64,000 nt of DNA from Streptomyces luteogriseus (GCF_014205055.1 NZ_JACHMS010000001.1:4464001-4528000); one strand, 5' to 3'; counted from the first letter of the stretch, positions 50,421 to 58,885 are shown. Program-made: numbers and translations. The notes: generated by a model not told the origin, from the sequence alone.

Positions 50421-51227
50421 TCAACGCCGCGGTTCCCAGCGGAACCACCGCCGTACAGCAAACACCGCGATGAGGATCCAGGCCATGGCGGTCGCGAGAG
50501 CGCCCAGCGCCTCGTACGCGGAGAGGTCCCCGGTCCAGCCGCCGCGCACCAGCGTGACGACGGGCGTCAGCGGCAGCAGTTCGAGGACGGAGGCCACCCG
50601 GTCCGGGAACAGTTCCAGCGGTGCGAACATGCCGGAGCCGATCATCGAGACCATCAGCAGCGGCATGGGCGTGACCTGGGCGCTCTCGCCGGTCCGGGTG
50701 AAACTCGCGGTGGCCGCGGCGAGGGCGGCGCTCATCACGAGCCCCAACAACAGCCCCAGGACGACCAGATGCGGCGCCGACGGCGCGGACAGGTCCATCA
50801 GCACGGCACACCCCACCACCAGCAGCAGGCACTGCGCGAGCCCGGTGAGGACCGCCGGCAGTGACGTGCCGGCCAGGATCTCGACGTCCCGCAGCTCGCC
50901 GGTGCGCAGCCGCTTGAGCACGAGCTCCTCACGCCGCACGACGAACGCGCCGACGAGCACGGAGTAGACGGCGAACAGCAGGGAGAAGCCGACCGCGGCG
51001 GGCAGCACCAGGGTGCCGGTGCTCAGTCCCGCCCCGGCGAGGTCCATGTCCTCGGACGCCGCCCGCACGCTGACCGGCATCACCAGCGGCACGAACAGCG
51101 CCGCGAAGAGCGCGCCCCGGGTCCGCCCGAGCAGGGTCAGTTCGGCCCGGGCCAGGGAGGTCATCCGGCTCAGCGGGGTCGTCGTCGCCGCCGCGGTCGG
51201 GCGGGGCGTCGTGTGCGTGGCGCTCAT
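50421..51227 (-). CDS. ABC-2 type transporter permease
   Basis: 268 residues with six predicted helices: GALFAALFVPLVMPVSVRA, GFSLLFAVYSVLVGAFVVRR, LAQCLLLVVGCAVLMDL, HLVVLGLLLGLVMSAALA, and LLMVSMIGSGMFAPLEL with the ABC2_membrane motif FAPLELFPDRVASVLELLPL. ATG 51227 overlaps the stop of the ATPase gene (ATGA). It forms an exporter with that ATPase, possibly for a lipid or peptide antibiotic, under the downstream two-component system. Confidence 0.92.
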   Translation of the reverse strand: MSATHTTPRPTAAATTTPLSRMTSLARAELTLLGRTRGALFAALFVPLVMPVSVRAASEDMDLAGAGLSTGTLVLPAAVGFSLLFAVYSVLVGAFVVRREELVLKRLRTGELRDVEILAGTSLPAVLTGLAQCLLLVVGCAVLMDLSAPSAPHLVVLGLLLGLVMSAALAAATASFTRTGESAQVTPMPLLMVSMIGSGMFAPLELFPDRVASVLELLPLTPVVTLVRGGWTGDLSAYEALGALATAMAWILIAVFAVRRWFRWEPRR

Positions 51228-52195
51228 GCCGCGTACTCCTTCGTCGTCATGCTCACGGCCTGCTGCGTGGAAGCGTCCTTGGCGATCCCGAGGAACGCCT
51301 CCTCCAGGGAGGCCGAGCGCACGTCCAGGCGGCGCAGCTCGACCCGGGCCTGCGCGGCCCACATCAGCAGGCCGGTGGCCGTCCGCTGCAGTTCATGGGT
51401 GCGCAGCCGGACGGCCCGGCCGTCGGCCTCGTGGCCGGTCACGCCCAGTTCGCCGAGCGGCGGCAGGTCGCCGACGAAGTAGCCGTCGGGCAGCTCGAAG
51501 GAGATCCGTGACGGCTCGGCGGCGGTCACCTCGGCCGGGGTGCCGGTGGTGGCGATGCGGCCTTCGTGCATGATCGCGAGCCGGTCGGCGAGGTTCTCGG
51601 CCTCTTCCAGGTAGTGCGTGGTCAGCAGCACGGTGGTGCCGCCGTCGCGCAGCGCGCTCACCAACTCCCAGGTGGCCCGGCGGCCTTCGGCGTCCAGCCC
51701 GGTGGAGGGCTCGTCGAGGAAGAGCACCTCGGGGTCACCGAGCAGGGCGAGGGCCAGGTCGAGGCGGCGCCGCTGGCCGCCGGACAGCTGCTTGACCCGG
51801 GTGCCGGCCTTCGCTTCCAGACCGACCAGCGCCAGTACCTCCGCCGGGGGCCGGGCCCCGCTCACGCATCCCGCCCACATCCGGGCGGTCTCGGCGACGG
51901 TGAGCTCGGAGGGGAAGCCGCCTTCCTGGAGCATCACGCCGGTGCGGGGCCGTACGGCGGCCCGGTCGGTGTAGGGATCGTGCCCGAGGACCCGTACCCG
52001 TCCGCCGGCCGGCTGTGCGAGTCCCTCCAGGAGTTCGACGGTCGAGGTCTTGCCCGCGCCGTTGGTGCCGAGCAGCGCGAAGATCTCCCCGCGCCGGACG
52101 GAAAAGCTGATGCCGCGTACCGCCTCGAACCCGCCCCCGTACACACGTCGCAGGTCAGTGACCTCAATCACGTGTTCGTGTCCGTTGGTTTCCAT
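51224..52195 (-). CDS. ABC transporter ATP-binding protein
   Basis: 323 residues. Walker A LLGTNGAGKTSTVELLEG, Q-loop GVMLQEGGFPSELTVAE, signature LSGGQRRRLDLALALLGDP, Walker B VLFLDEPSTGLD and H-loop LLTTHYLEEAENLADR are all intact. The extra C-terminal domain (about 220-300) is typical of DrrA-type drug exporters. It is the first gene of the ABC exporter and two-component unit. The ATPase is followed by its permease with a 4-nt overlap. Confidence 0.94.
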   Translation of the reverse strand: METNGHEHVIEVTDLRRVYGGGFEAVRGISFSVRRGEIFALLGTNGAGKTSTVELLEGLAQPAGGRVRVLGHDPYTDRAAVRPRTGVMLQEGGFPSELTVAETARMWAGCVSGARPPAEVLALVGLEAKAGTRVKQLSGGQRRRLDLALALLGDPEVLFLDEPSTGLDAEGRRATWELVSALRDGGTTVLLTTHYLEEAENLADRLAIMHEGRIATTGTPAEVTAAEPSRISFELPDGYFVGDLPPLGELGVTGHEADGRAVRLRTHELQRTATGLLMWAAQARVELRRLDVRSASLEEAFLGIAKDASTQQAVSMTTKEYAA

Positions 52196-52285
52196 GCTCC
52201 AAGCGTCCCGGCCGTACGGGTCCGCAAGCAGTGCGCGCTGTCATCACTCGGCATGACAAATGTCAGAAGCGGGGAGCAGCGCACG

Positions 52286-52319
52286 AAGAAGCCCCGGTCC
52301 TGAAGGACCGGGGCTTCTT
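52286..52319 (-). terminator. Terminator downstream of tRNA-Gly(GCC) copy 2
   Basis: AAGAAGCCCCGGTCC (52286-52300) pairs perfectly with GGACCGGGGCTTCTT (52305-52319) around TGAA, 5 nt beyond the tRNA 3' end. Confidence 0.9.
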
Positions 52320-52324
52320 TCCCG

Positions 52325-52397
52325 AGCGGACGACGAGGTTCGAACTCGCGACCTCAACCTTGGCAAGGTTGCGCTCTACCAACTGAGCTACGTCCGC
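52325..52397 (-). tRNA. tRNA-Gly(GCC), CCA not encoded
   Basis: 73 nt. Acceptor GCGGACG/CGTCCGC, discriminator T, followed by CGGG rather than CCA. The remainder, with anticodon loop TTGCCAA (GCC), is identical to the tRNA at 48391. Confidence 0.95.
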
Positions 52398-52478
52398 ATG
52401 TGCTCCCGATCAGCTTTCACTGACCGGTGCGGGCACCAGCCTACCTGATCCACAACAGTGGCCGGTACGGCGATGCAG

Positions 52479-52550
52479 AGCGGGTGACAGGAATCGCACA
52501 CTGCGCCTTCCCCCTGGAAGGGGGATGTTCTACTACTGAACTACACCCGC
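52479..52550 (-). tRNA. tRNA-Gly(UCC), atypical D- and T-loops
   Basis: 72 nt on the minus strand. Acceptor GCGGGTG/CACCCGC, D-stem GTTC/GAAC, anticodon stem TCCCC/GGGGA with loop CTTCCAG, anticodon TCC. The D-loop is AGTAGTA, so the usual G18-G19 pair is AG. The T-arm reads CAGTGTGCGATTCCTGT: the normal GGTTCGATTCC becomes GTGTGCGATTCC, losing the TTC of the T-loop and most of the 5-bp stem in standard register. CCA is not encoded. It may be a degraded gene or a functional non-canonical tRNA. Confidence 0.8.
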
Positions 52551-52683
52551 ATGTTTCCGTGAGCTGGGCCTTTCGGCCTCGCCCCTCGGCGTGCTCCAGA
52601 CTCTAGCTGATCAGCCGGGGTGCTGCGCAAGTCGGTTGCCGCGAGGGGCGGGTGGCCGGGCACCGTCCGGGCCCGACGGGCCG

Positions 52684-53001
52684 TCACTGCGCGGCGGTGA
52701 ACGCCTCGTAGACCTTCTTGGGGATGCGCCCGCGCGCGGGGACCTCCATCTTGTTGGCCTGGGCCCAGGCGCGCACGGCCGACGGGTCGGGGGCGACCTC
52801 CGTCTGCCGGTAGGCCTTGCCCGAGCGGGACCGCTTGCGGCCGGCTTCCACGTAGGGCGCGAGCGCCTTCCGCAGTTCTCCGGCGTTGACTTCGCTCAGG
52901 TCGATCTCGTACGACTTGCCGTCCAGTCCGAAGGCGATCGTTTCCGTCGCTTCCGAGCCGTCGATGTCGTCAAAGAGAGTGACCACGACCTTCTGCGCCA
53001 C
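52684..53001 (-). CDS. lsrL: Lsr2-like nucleoid protein LsrL
   Basis: 105 residues. N-terminal dimerisation domain AQKVVVTLFDDIDGSEATET, a basic linker (EAGRKRSRSGKAYRQTE) and a C-terminal DNA-binding helix pair with the minor-groove RGR in EVPARGRIPKKVYEAF. GTG 53001 gives the canonical start; AGGGA lies about 9 nt upstream. Streptomyces carry two Lsr2 proteins; the copy beside purSQL is the lsrL paralogue by position, from memory of S. coelicolor. It silences AT-rich DNA. The AT-richer gap to purS could be its own binding site. Confidence 0.92.
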   Translation of the reverse strand: MAQKVVVTLFDDIDGSEATETIAFGLDGKSYEIDLSEVNAGELRKALAPYVEAGRKRSRSGKAYRQTEVAPDPSAVRAWAQANKMEVPARGRIPKKVYEAFTAAQ

Positions 53002-53323
53002 GAATATCGGTCCCTTCATGCGGCACTATGCCAATTCATTTGTACAGTGCCCGGCAATACATTGTGAAGCCCGACTAAATCCTTCTGCGTGTCCAAAAGC
53101 AAGAGGGAGCGCAGCGACTTCATTGGAAGGGTGGTGTCGGGAGACGGGCGGGCGCAATAGATCCCGGGTGTCGATCCGGGATCTTTCCCGAAAATTTCGT
53201 GTGTGGGTCCGTCGATGCCGGATCGTGATGACGGTCACGTAGTTTCCTACAAGTCAACGCGCGTAGAAATTTTGTGCGGGTAGTCTGAAGGGACCTGCTC
53301 AGCACCACACACCGGGAGTGCCA
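53002..53323. promoter_or_regulatory. Divergent lsrL-purS promoter region
   Basis: 322 bp, clearly lower in GC than its flanks. It holds a hairpin GATCCCGG (53160-53167)/CCGGGATC (53176-53183) followed by TTTCCCGAAAATTT, a GTAGTTTCCTAC palindrome (53239-53250) and a possible purS -10, TAGTCT (53281-53286). The hairpin could attenuate purSQL or terminate a leader RNA. No purine-riboswitch core was recognised. Confidence 0.5.
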
Positions 53324-53587
53324 GTGGCACGCGTCGTAGTCGACGTCATGCTCAAGCCGGAGATCCTCGACCCCCAGGGCCAGGCGGTGCAGCGCGCACT
53401 GCCGCGGCTGGGTTTCCAGGGGATCTCGGACGTCCGTCAGGGAAAGCGTTTCGAACTGGAAGTTGACGGGCCGGTCGACGAGGCCGCCCTCGCCCGCATT
53501 CATGATCTTGCGGAGTCCTTCCTCGCGAACACCGTGATCGAGGACTTCACGATCCGGGTCGAGGAAGTCGCGGAGGCCGCGAAGTGA
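53324..53587 (+). CDS. purS: Phosphoribosylformylglycinamidine synthase subunit PurS
   Basis: 87 residues: ARVVVDVMLKPEILDPQGQA, RLGFQGISDVRQGKRFELEV and ESFLANTVIEDFTI. PurS dimers connect the glutaminase PurQ and the synthase PurL. GTG 53324 has GGGAG 5 nt upstream; GTG 53318 is also in frame. Its TGA overlaps the GTG of purQ. Confidence 0.96.
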   Translation: MARVVVDVMLKPEILDPQGQAVQRALPRLGFQGISDVRQGKRFELEVDGPVDEAALARIHDLAESFLANTVIEDFTIRVEEVAEAAK

Positions 53588-54264
53588 CCGCTCGTATTGG
53601 CGTCGTCACTTTCCCCGGCAGTCTGGACGACCGTGACACACAGCGCGCGATCCGCGTCGCGGGCGCCGAGCCGGTCGCCCTGTGGCACAAGGACAAAGAC
53701 CTCAAGCAGGTCGACGCCGTGGTGCTGTGCGGTGGTTTCTCCTACGGCGATTACCTGCGCGCCGGGGCCATCGCCCGTTTCTCGCCGGTGATGGAGCCCC
53801 TGCTGGAGCAGGCGAAGGCCGGACTGCCGGTGCTCGGCATCTGCAACGGCTTCCAGATCCTCACCGAGGCCCACCTGCTGCCCGGCACGATGCTGCGCAA
53901 CGACCACCTGCACTTCATCTGCCGCGACCAGAAGCTGCGGGTGGAGAACGCCGAGACCGCCTGGACCACCGACTACACGGCCGGCCAGGAGATCCACATC
54001 CCGCTGAAGAACAACGACGGGCAGTACGTCGCCGACGCGTACACGCTCGACAAGCTGGACGCCGAGGGCCGCGTCGCCTTCCGCTACGTGGACTTCAACC
54101 CCAACGGCTCGCAGCGGGACATCGCCGGCGTCAGCAACGAGGCCGGAAACGTGGTCGGCCTCATGCCGCACCCGGAGCACGCCGTGGAGCCGCTGATCGG
54201 TACGGGTCGTACCGACGGCCTCCCGTTCTTCACCTCGATCCTCAAGAAGCTGGTCAACGCATGA
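53584..54264 (+). CDS. purQ: Phosphoribosylformylglycinamidine synthase, glutaminase subunit PurQ
   Basis: 226 residues, class I glutamine amidotransferase. The nucleophile Cys is in VLGICNGFQIL, and the His/Glu pair in LMPHPEHAVE. RIGVVTFPGSLDDRDTQRAI and GGFSYGDYLRAGAIA are typical. It supplies ammonia to PurL. GTG 53584 overlaps the purS stop, and the stop overlaps the purL ATG. Confidence 0.97.
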   Translation: MTARIGVVTFPGSLDDRDTQRAIRVAGAEPVALWHKDKDLKQVDAVVLCGGFSYGDYLRAGAIARFSPVMEPLLEQAKAGLPVLGICNGFQILTEAHLLPGTMLRNDHLHFICRDQKLRVENAETAWTTDYTAGQEIHIPLKNNDGQYVADAYTLDKLDAEGRVAFRYVDFNPNGSQRDIAGVSNEAGNVVGLMPHPEHAVEPLIGTGRTDGLPFFTSILKKLVNA

Positions 54265-56519
54265 GCCGGACGCCTCTGGACACGGTCGAGCACGCGGCCG
54301 CGACCCCCGACGTCGAGCTGCCCTGGGCCGAGCTGGGCCTGAAGAAGGACGAGTACGAGAGGGTCGTCGAGATCCTCGGCCGCCGCCCCACCGGCGCGGA
54401 GCTGGCCATGTACTCGGTGATGTGGTCGGAGCACTGCTCCTACAAGAGCAGCAAGGTGCACCTGCGCCAGTTCGGGGAGAAGGCCCCCGAGTCCGACGCG
54501 ATGCTCGTCGGCATCGGCGAGAACGCCGGCGTCGTGGACGTCGGCCAGGGCTACGCGGTCACCTTCAAGGTCGAGTCGCACAACCACCCGTCGTACGTCG
54601 AGCCCTACCAGGGCGCGGCCACCGGTGTCGGCGGCATCGTGCGCGACATCATCGCCATGGGTGCCCGGCCCGTCGCCGTGGTCGACCCGCTGCGCTTCGG
54701 CGCCGCCGACCACCCCGACACCAAGCGCGTCCTGCCGGGTGTCGTCGCGGGCATCGGTGGCTACGGCAACTGCCTGGGCCTGCCCAACATCGGCGGCGAG
54801 GTCGTCTTCGACGCCTGCTACCAGGGCAACCCGCTGGTCAACGCCGGCGCCATCGGCGTCATGCGGCACGAGGACATCCACCTCGCGAAGGCGTCCGGCG
54901 CCGGCAACAAGGTCATCCTGTACGGGGCCCGGACCGGCGGCGACGGCATCGGCGGCGCCTCGATCCTGGCCTCCGAGACCTTCGACGACGCCAAGCCGTC
55001 GAAGCGCCCGGCCGTCCAGGTCGGCGACCCCTTCCAGGAGAAGCTCCTCATCGAGTGCACCCTGGAGGCCTTCGCCGAGAAGCTGGTCGTCGGCATCCAG
55101 GACCTCGGCGCGGCGGGCCTGTCCTGCGCCACCTCGGAGCTCGCCTCCAACGGCTCCGGCGGCATGCGCGTCACCCTGGACGACGTCCCCCTGCGCGACT
55201 CCACGCTCTCGCCCGAGGAAATCCTCATGAGCGAGTCGCAGGAACGCATGTGCGCGGTCGTCGAGCCGGAGAAGGTCGACCGCTTCCTGGAGATCTGCGA
55301 GAAGTGGGACGTCATCGCCACCGTCATCGGTGAGGTGACCGACGGCGACCGCCTCGAGATCTACTGGCACGGCGGCAAGATCGTCGACGTCGACCCGCGC
55401 ACGGTCGCGCACGAGGGCCCGGTCTACGAGCGCCCCTACGCCCGCCCCTCCTGGCAGGACGAGCTGCAGGCCGACGACGCGAACAAGCTGCCCCGGCCGG
55501 CGACCTCCGAGGAGCTGAAGGACCAGGTCCTGAAGCTGGTCGGCTCCCCGAACCAGGCCTCCAAGTCCTGGATCACCAGCCAGTACGACCACTTCGTGCA
55601 GGGCAACACCGTCCTCGCCCAGCCCGAGGACTCCGGCATGATCCGGATCGACGAGGAGACCGGCCTCGGCGTGGCCATCGCCACGGACGGCAACGGCCGG
55701 TACGCCAAGCTCGACCCGTACCACGGCGCCCAGCTGGCCCTGGCCGAGGCGTACCGCAACGTCGCCACCACCGGTGCCAAGCCGCTCGCCGTCTCCGACT
55801 GCCTGAACTTCGGCTCGCCCGAGGACCCGGCGGTGATGTGGCAGTTCGCGGAGGCCGTGCGCGGTCTGGCGGACGGATGCCTTCAGCTCGGCACCCCGGT
55901 GACCGGCGGCAACGTCTCGCTCTACAACCAGACGGGCGAGGCGGCCATCCACCCGACCCCGGTCGTCGCGGTCCTGGGCGTCATCGACGACGTGGCCCGC
56001 CGCACGCCCGTCGCCTTCCAGGAGGAGGGCCAGCTGCTCTACCTCCTCGGCGACACCCGTGAGGAGTTCGGCGGCTCGGCCTGGTCGCAGGTCGTGCACG
56101 ACCACCTCGGCGGTCTGCCGCCCAAGGTCGACCTGGAGCGGGAGCGGCTGCTCGCGGAGATCCTGATCTCCGCCTCCCGAGACGGCATGATCGACTCCGC
56201 GCACGACCTGTCCGACGGCGGTCTGATCCAGGCGGTCGTCGAGTCGGCGCTGCTGGGCGGTAAGGGCGCCCGTCTGATCGTCCCGGACGGTCTGGACGCC
56301 TTCACCTTCCTCTTCTCCGAGTCGGCAGGCCGCGCCGTCGTGGCCGTGCCGCGCTCCGAAGAGGTCCGCTTCAACGACATGTGCGGTGCGCGGGGCCTCC
56401 CGCTCACCCGCATCGGTGTCGTGGACGGTGACGTCGTGGAGGTCCAGGGCGAGTTCGCGCTCACCCTGTCCGAGCTGCGCGAGACGCACGAGGGCACGAT
56501 CCCGGCGCTGCTGAAGTAG
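54261..56519 (+). CDS. purL: Phosphoribosylformylglycinamidine synthase subunit PurL
   Basis: 752 residues, small-type PurL (works with separate PurS and PurQ). Conserved blocks: MYSVMWSEHCSYKSSK, FKVESHNHPSYVEPYQGAAT, GVVAGIGGYGNCLGLPNIGG, QDLGAAGLSCATSELAS and, in the second half, LAVSDCLNFGSPEDP and DGMIDSAHDLSDGG. It makes FGAM from FGAR, ATP and ammonia. ATG 54261 overlaps the purQ stop. The operon ends with a hairpin at 56531. Confidence 0.98.
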   Translation: MSRTPLDTVEHAAATPDVELPWAELGLKKDEYERVVEILGRRPTGAELAMYSVMWSEHCSYKSSKVHLRQFGEKAPESDAMLVGIGENAGVVDVGQGYAVTFKVESHNHPSYVEPYQGAATGVGGIVRDIIAMGARPVAVVDPLRFGAADHPDTKRVLPGVVAGIGGYGNCLGLPNIGGEVVFDACYQGNPLVNAGAIGVMRHEDIHLAKASGAGNKVILYGARTGGDGIGGASILASETFDDAKPSKRPAVQVGDPFQEKLLIECTLEAFAEKLVVGIQDLGAAGLSCATSELASNGSGGMRVTLDDVPLRDSTLSPEEILMSESQERMCAVVEPEKVDRFLEICEKWDVIATVIGEVTDGDRLEIYWHGGKIVDVDPRTVAHEGPVYERPYARPSWQDELQADDANKLPRPATSEELKDQVLKLVGSPNQASKSWITSQYDHFVQGNTVLAQPEDSGMIRIDEETGLGVAIATDGNGRYAKLDPYHGAQLALAEAYRNVATTGAKPLAVSDCLNFGSPEDPAVMWQFAEAVRGLADGCLQLGTPVTGGNVSLYNQTGEAAIHPTPVVAVLGVIDDVARRTPVAFQEEGQLLYLLGDTREEFGGSAWSQVVHDHLGGLPPKVDLERERLLAEILISASRDGMIDSAHDLSDGGLIQAVVESALLGGKGARLIVPDGLDAFTFLFSESAGRAVVAVPRSEEVRFNDMCGARGLPLTRIGVVDGDVVEVQGEFALTLSELRETHEGTIPALLK

Positions 56520-56530
56520 GCAACCGCTCC

Positions 56531-56564
56531 GAAGCCCCCGCCCGGTCCGCCGGGCGGGGGCTTC
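56531..56564 (+). terminator. purSQL terminator
   Basis: GAAGCCCCCGCCCGG (56531-56545) pairs perfectly with CCGGGCGGGGGCTTC (56550-56564) around TCCG, 11 bp after the purL stop. Confidence 0.92.
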
Positions 56565-56593
56565 GCCGTACCCGCACCGACGGGCCCGGCCCC

Positions 56594-56622
56594 TTGCACG
56601 TAATTACGTAGTTCCGTAATAT
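56594..56622 (+). promoter_or_regulatory. ArsR-family gene promoter with overlapping palindromic operator
   Basis: TTGCAC (56594-56599), a 17-nt spacer and TAATAT (56617-56622) form a near-consensus vegetative promoter whose -10 ends 7 nt before GTG 56630. Between the elements, ACGTAATTACGT (56598-56609) is a perfect palindrome, and ATTACG (56603-56608)/CGTAAT (56615-56620) a second one. Autorepression by the encoded ArsR-like protein is likely. Confidence 0.8.
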
Positions 56623-56629
56623 CGAAATC

Positions 56630-57130
56630 GTGGATCTCGAACAACGCGTAGCCGACCTCGAACGCCGCCTGGCCGCCCTGGAAGGCGCCCAGCCCACCGG
56701 CCCCCGCATCGACGGGAACGACTTCTGGGCCCTGAACGGGCTGAAGCATCAGCTGTCGGAGGCAGGGGCGCCCGAGGGCGGTGTCCTCTACACCGGCTCC
56801 GTGCGCCTGCCGACGGGCGAGGAGTGCGCCTGGCAGATGACCGCCCTCACCCAGGACCTGCTGGAGGACGAGTGGACGACGGCCGCCGAGTCGTTCGCCG
56901 CGCTCGGCCACCCCGTCCGGATCCGACTGCTGCGCGAGATCCTCTGCGGCCGGCGCACCGCCGCCGAACTCGCCGAACTGGACGAGGTCGGCACGACCGG
57001 CCAGATCTACCACCACCTGCGCCAGCTCACCACCGCGGGCTGGCTGCACACCACCGGCCGGGGCCGCCACGAGGTGCCGCCGGCGCGGGTCGTGCCGCTC
57101 CTGACGGCGCTGACGACCACCCGCCCATAG
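56630..57130 (+). CDS. ArsR/HTH_20-type winged-helix regulator
   Basis: 166 residues. It begins with a short coiled coil (VDLEQRVADLERRLAALEGA), then a linker domain and a C-terminal ArsR-like HTH (about 85-150): FAALGHPVRIRLLREILCGR, TTGQIYHHLRQLTTAGWLHT. The GHPxRIRLLREI start of the HTH is typical. No Cys-metal site (CxC) is seen, so the signal is probably not a metal. GTG 56630 has no ribosome site and is probably leaderless. It leads a unit with the M23-like gene 17 bp downstream. Confidence 0.88.
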   Translation: MDLEQRVADLERRLAALEGAQPTGPRIDGNDFWALNGLKHQLSEAGAPEGGVLYTGSVRLPTGEECAWQMTALTQDLLEDEWTTAAESFAALGHPVRIRLLREILCGRRTAAELAELDEVGTTGQIYHHLRQLTTAGWLHTTGRGRHEVPPARVVPLLTALTTTRP

Positions 57131-57147
57131 CGGAACGGGGGGACAGG

Positions 57148-57984
57148 ATGTCCGCACGCAAGCTCGGCATGGTGACCTACCGCGTCCTGTGGCTGGTCTT
57201 CTTCGGCCTGATGGCCGCCGACCTCGGTTTCGGCCTGTCGGCCGTCCCCTGGTGGGGGCACTTCGCGCCGGCGGTCCTGGCGTACGCCGTCATCATCGTG
57301 GTCAACCGGTGGGGCGGCGCCCCGGACCGGCCGCGCACCGCCCGTGAGCCCGTCGAGGTGGCCTCGCCCGTCACCGGCCGCTGGTCCGCGCTGAACAGCC
57401 CGGCCGACCGCACCCCCAGCCACGGCGTGCACAGCTACGGCCAGACCTTCGCCATCGACATCCTGGCCGAACCCGGGCAGGGCGCCCGCCCGGCCTTCGG
57501 ATGGCTGTGGCCGCTCGCCCGCCGCCCGCAGGACTACCCGGCCTACGGCGCCCCCGTCCTGGCGGTCGCCGACGCCACGGTCGTGCGGGCGGAAGCCCGG
57601 CAGCGCGACCACCTCAGCCGCACCTCCCTGCCGGGGCTGCTGTACCTGATGCTTCCCGAAGGAATGGTGCGAGAGGTCGCGGGCGTCCACCGCATCCTCG
57701 GCAACCACCTCGTCCTCGACCTCGGCGACCACACCTACGCCGCCTACGCCCACCTCCATCGCGGCTCCCTCACCGTCCGCGAGGGCGACCGGGTACGGGC
57801 CGGGCAGGTGCTCGCCCGCTGCGGCAACTCCGGCAACTCCTCCGAGCCGCATCTGCACTTCCAGCTGATGGACGGCCCGGACCCGGACGCGGCCCGGGGC
57901 GTGCCCTTCAGGTGGCGGGGCATCGGCGTGCCCCGGAACGGGGAGACCTTCGAGGCACCCCCCACTGTCACAGCCCGCACCTAG
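57148..57984 (+). CDS. M23-type (LytM-like) peptidase family membrane protein
   Basis: 278 residues. Two N-terminal helices (VTYRVLWLVFFGLMAADLGF and HFAPAVLAYAVIIVVNRWGG) are followed by an M23 beta-fold: SHGVHSYGQTFAIDILAEPG supplies the first His/Asp, and YAAYAHLHRGSLTVREGDRV and HLHFQLMDGPDPD the HxH. All the usual zinc ligands appear present. It may cut peptidoglycan cross-links or bind envelope polymers. It is probably repressed together with the ArsR-like gene. GGGGGGACAGG precedes ATG 57148. Confidence 0.82.
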   Translation: MSARKLGMVTYRVLWLVFFGLMAADLGFGLSAVPWWGHFAPAVLAYAVIIVVNRWGGAPDRPRTAREPVEVASPVTGRWSALNSPADRTPSHGVHSYGQTFAIDILAEPGQGARPAFGWLWPLARRPQDYPAYGAPVLAVADATVVRAEARQRDHLSRTSLPGLLYLMLPEGMVREVAGVHRILGNHLVLDLGDHTYAAYAHLHRGSLTVREGDRVRAGQVLARCGNSGNSSEPHLHFQLMDGPDPDAARGVPFRWRGIGVPRNGETFEAPPTVTART

Positions 57985-57994
57985 GCTGGCCCCC

Positions 57995-58792
57995 ATGCCA
58001 CCGGCCAAGAAGCGCACCCGCAACTACGACCCCGCCAAGATCCGCACGGCGGTGCTCGCCCAGTTCGGGAACGTACGCGCCGCTGTCGCGGGCCTCACCC
58101 CCGAACAGCTCGCCCTGCCCACCCGGCTCGGCGACTGGACCGTCCGGGACCTGGTGGCCCACGTCGGGATGAGCCTCGGGGCCGTCTCCCGGCTGCTCGC
58201 CCTGCCGGAGCCGCCCAAGCAGGACGGCACCCTGCTCGACTGGCCCCGCGCGATCGCGGCCGACGCCCCGGACATCGCCGCCCACGCCCGCGAGTCGGCC
58301 GAGAGCCACCCCGACCCGGCCACCCACCTCGCGACCGTCGAGGAGCGCTTCACCGCCGACCTCGCCGCCCATCCCGGCACCCGGCTGCTCCCCACCAGCG
58401 CCGGAGCCCTGCCTCTGGCCGACTACCTCGTCACCCGCACCGTCGAACTCGTCGTCCACACCGACGACCTCAACGCCGCCGTCCCCGGCCTGGACATCCC
58501 CTGCGACCGTCAGGCCCTGGCCGCCTGCACCCGGCTGCTGGCCGACGCGCTCGCCGCGAAGGCGCCCGGCGGTTCGACGGAGGTGCGGGTACCGCCGTAC
58601 GCGGTGGTGCAGTGCGTGGCGGGGCCGAGGCACACCCGGGGCACCCCGCCCAACGTCGTCGAAACGGACCCGCTGACCTGGATCCGGCTGGCGACCGGGC
58701 GGCTGGCCTGGGCCGAGGCCCTCCACGACGCCAAGGTCAGCGCGAGCGGGGAGCGCGCGGATCTCTCGGCCCATCTGCCGCTGATGGCCTGA
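57995..58792 (+). CDS. Maleylpyruvate isomerase/DinB-like mycothiol-dependent family protein
   Basis: 265 residues. The MDMPI_N helical bundle (about 15-165) has VAGLTPEQLALPTRLGDWTV, then VRDLVAHVGMSLGAVSRLL, and the later HTDDLNAAVP; the His residues of such bundles bind a divalent metal. A C-terminal SCP2-like part follows (about 190-260). Activity with mycothiol is family inference. The start ATG 57995 lacks a ribosome site; TAGGCT, which includes the upstream gene's TAG stop, lies exactly 7 nt before it. Confidence 0.85.
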   Translation: MPPAKKRTRNYDPAKIRTAVLAQFGNVRAAVAGLTPEQLALPTRLGDWTVRDLVAHVGMSLGAVSRLLALPEPPKQDGTLLDWPRAIAADAPDIAAHARESAESHPDPATHLATVEERFTADLAAHPGTRLLPTSAGALPLADYLVTRTVELVVHTDDLNAAVPGLDIPCDRQALAACTRLLADALAAKAPGGSTEVRVPPYAVVQCVAGPRHTRGTPPNVVETDPLTWIRLATGRLAWAEALHDAKVSASGERADLSAHLPLMA

Positions 58793-58885
58793 GTCTCTGC
58801 CGCTCACGGCCTGAATGCTGATGGCATCAGAAGGAATCCCCGCCGTAAGGGGAACCGATCCCCCCGGGTCCCCCGTCGAAGTGGC

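Noticed and set aside
53020..53323. Purine riboswitch before purSQL
   Set aside because: No conserved three-way-junction core or loop motifs were found; only simple palindromes.
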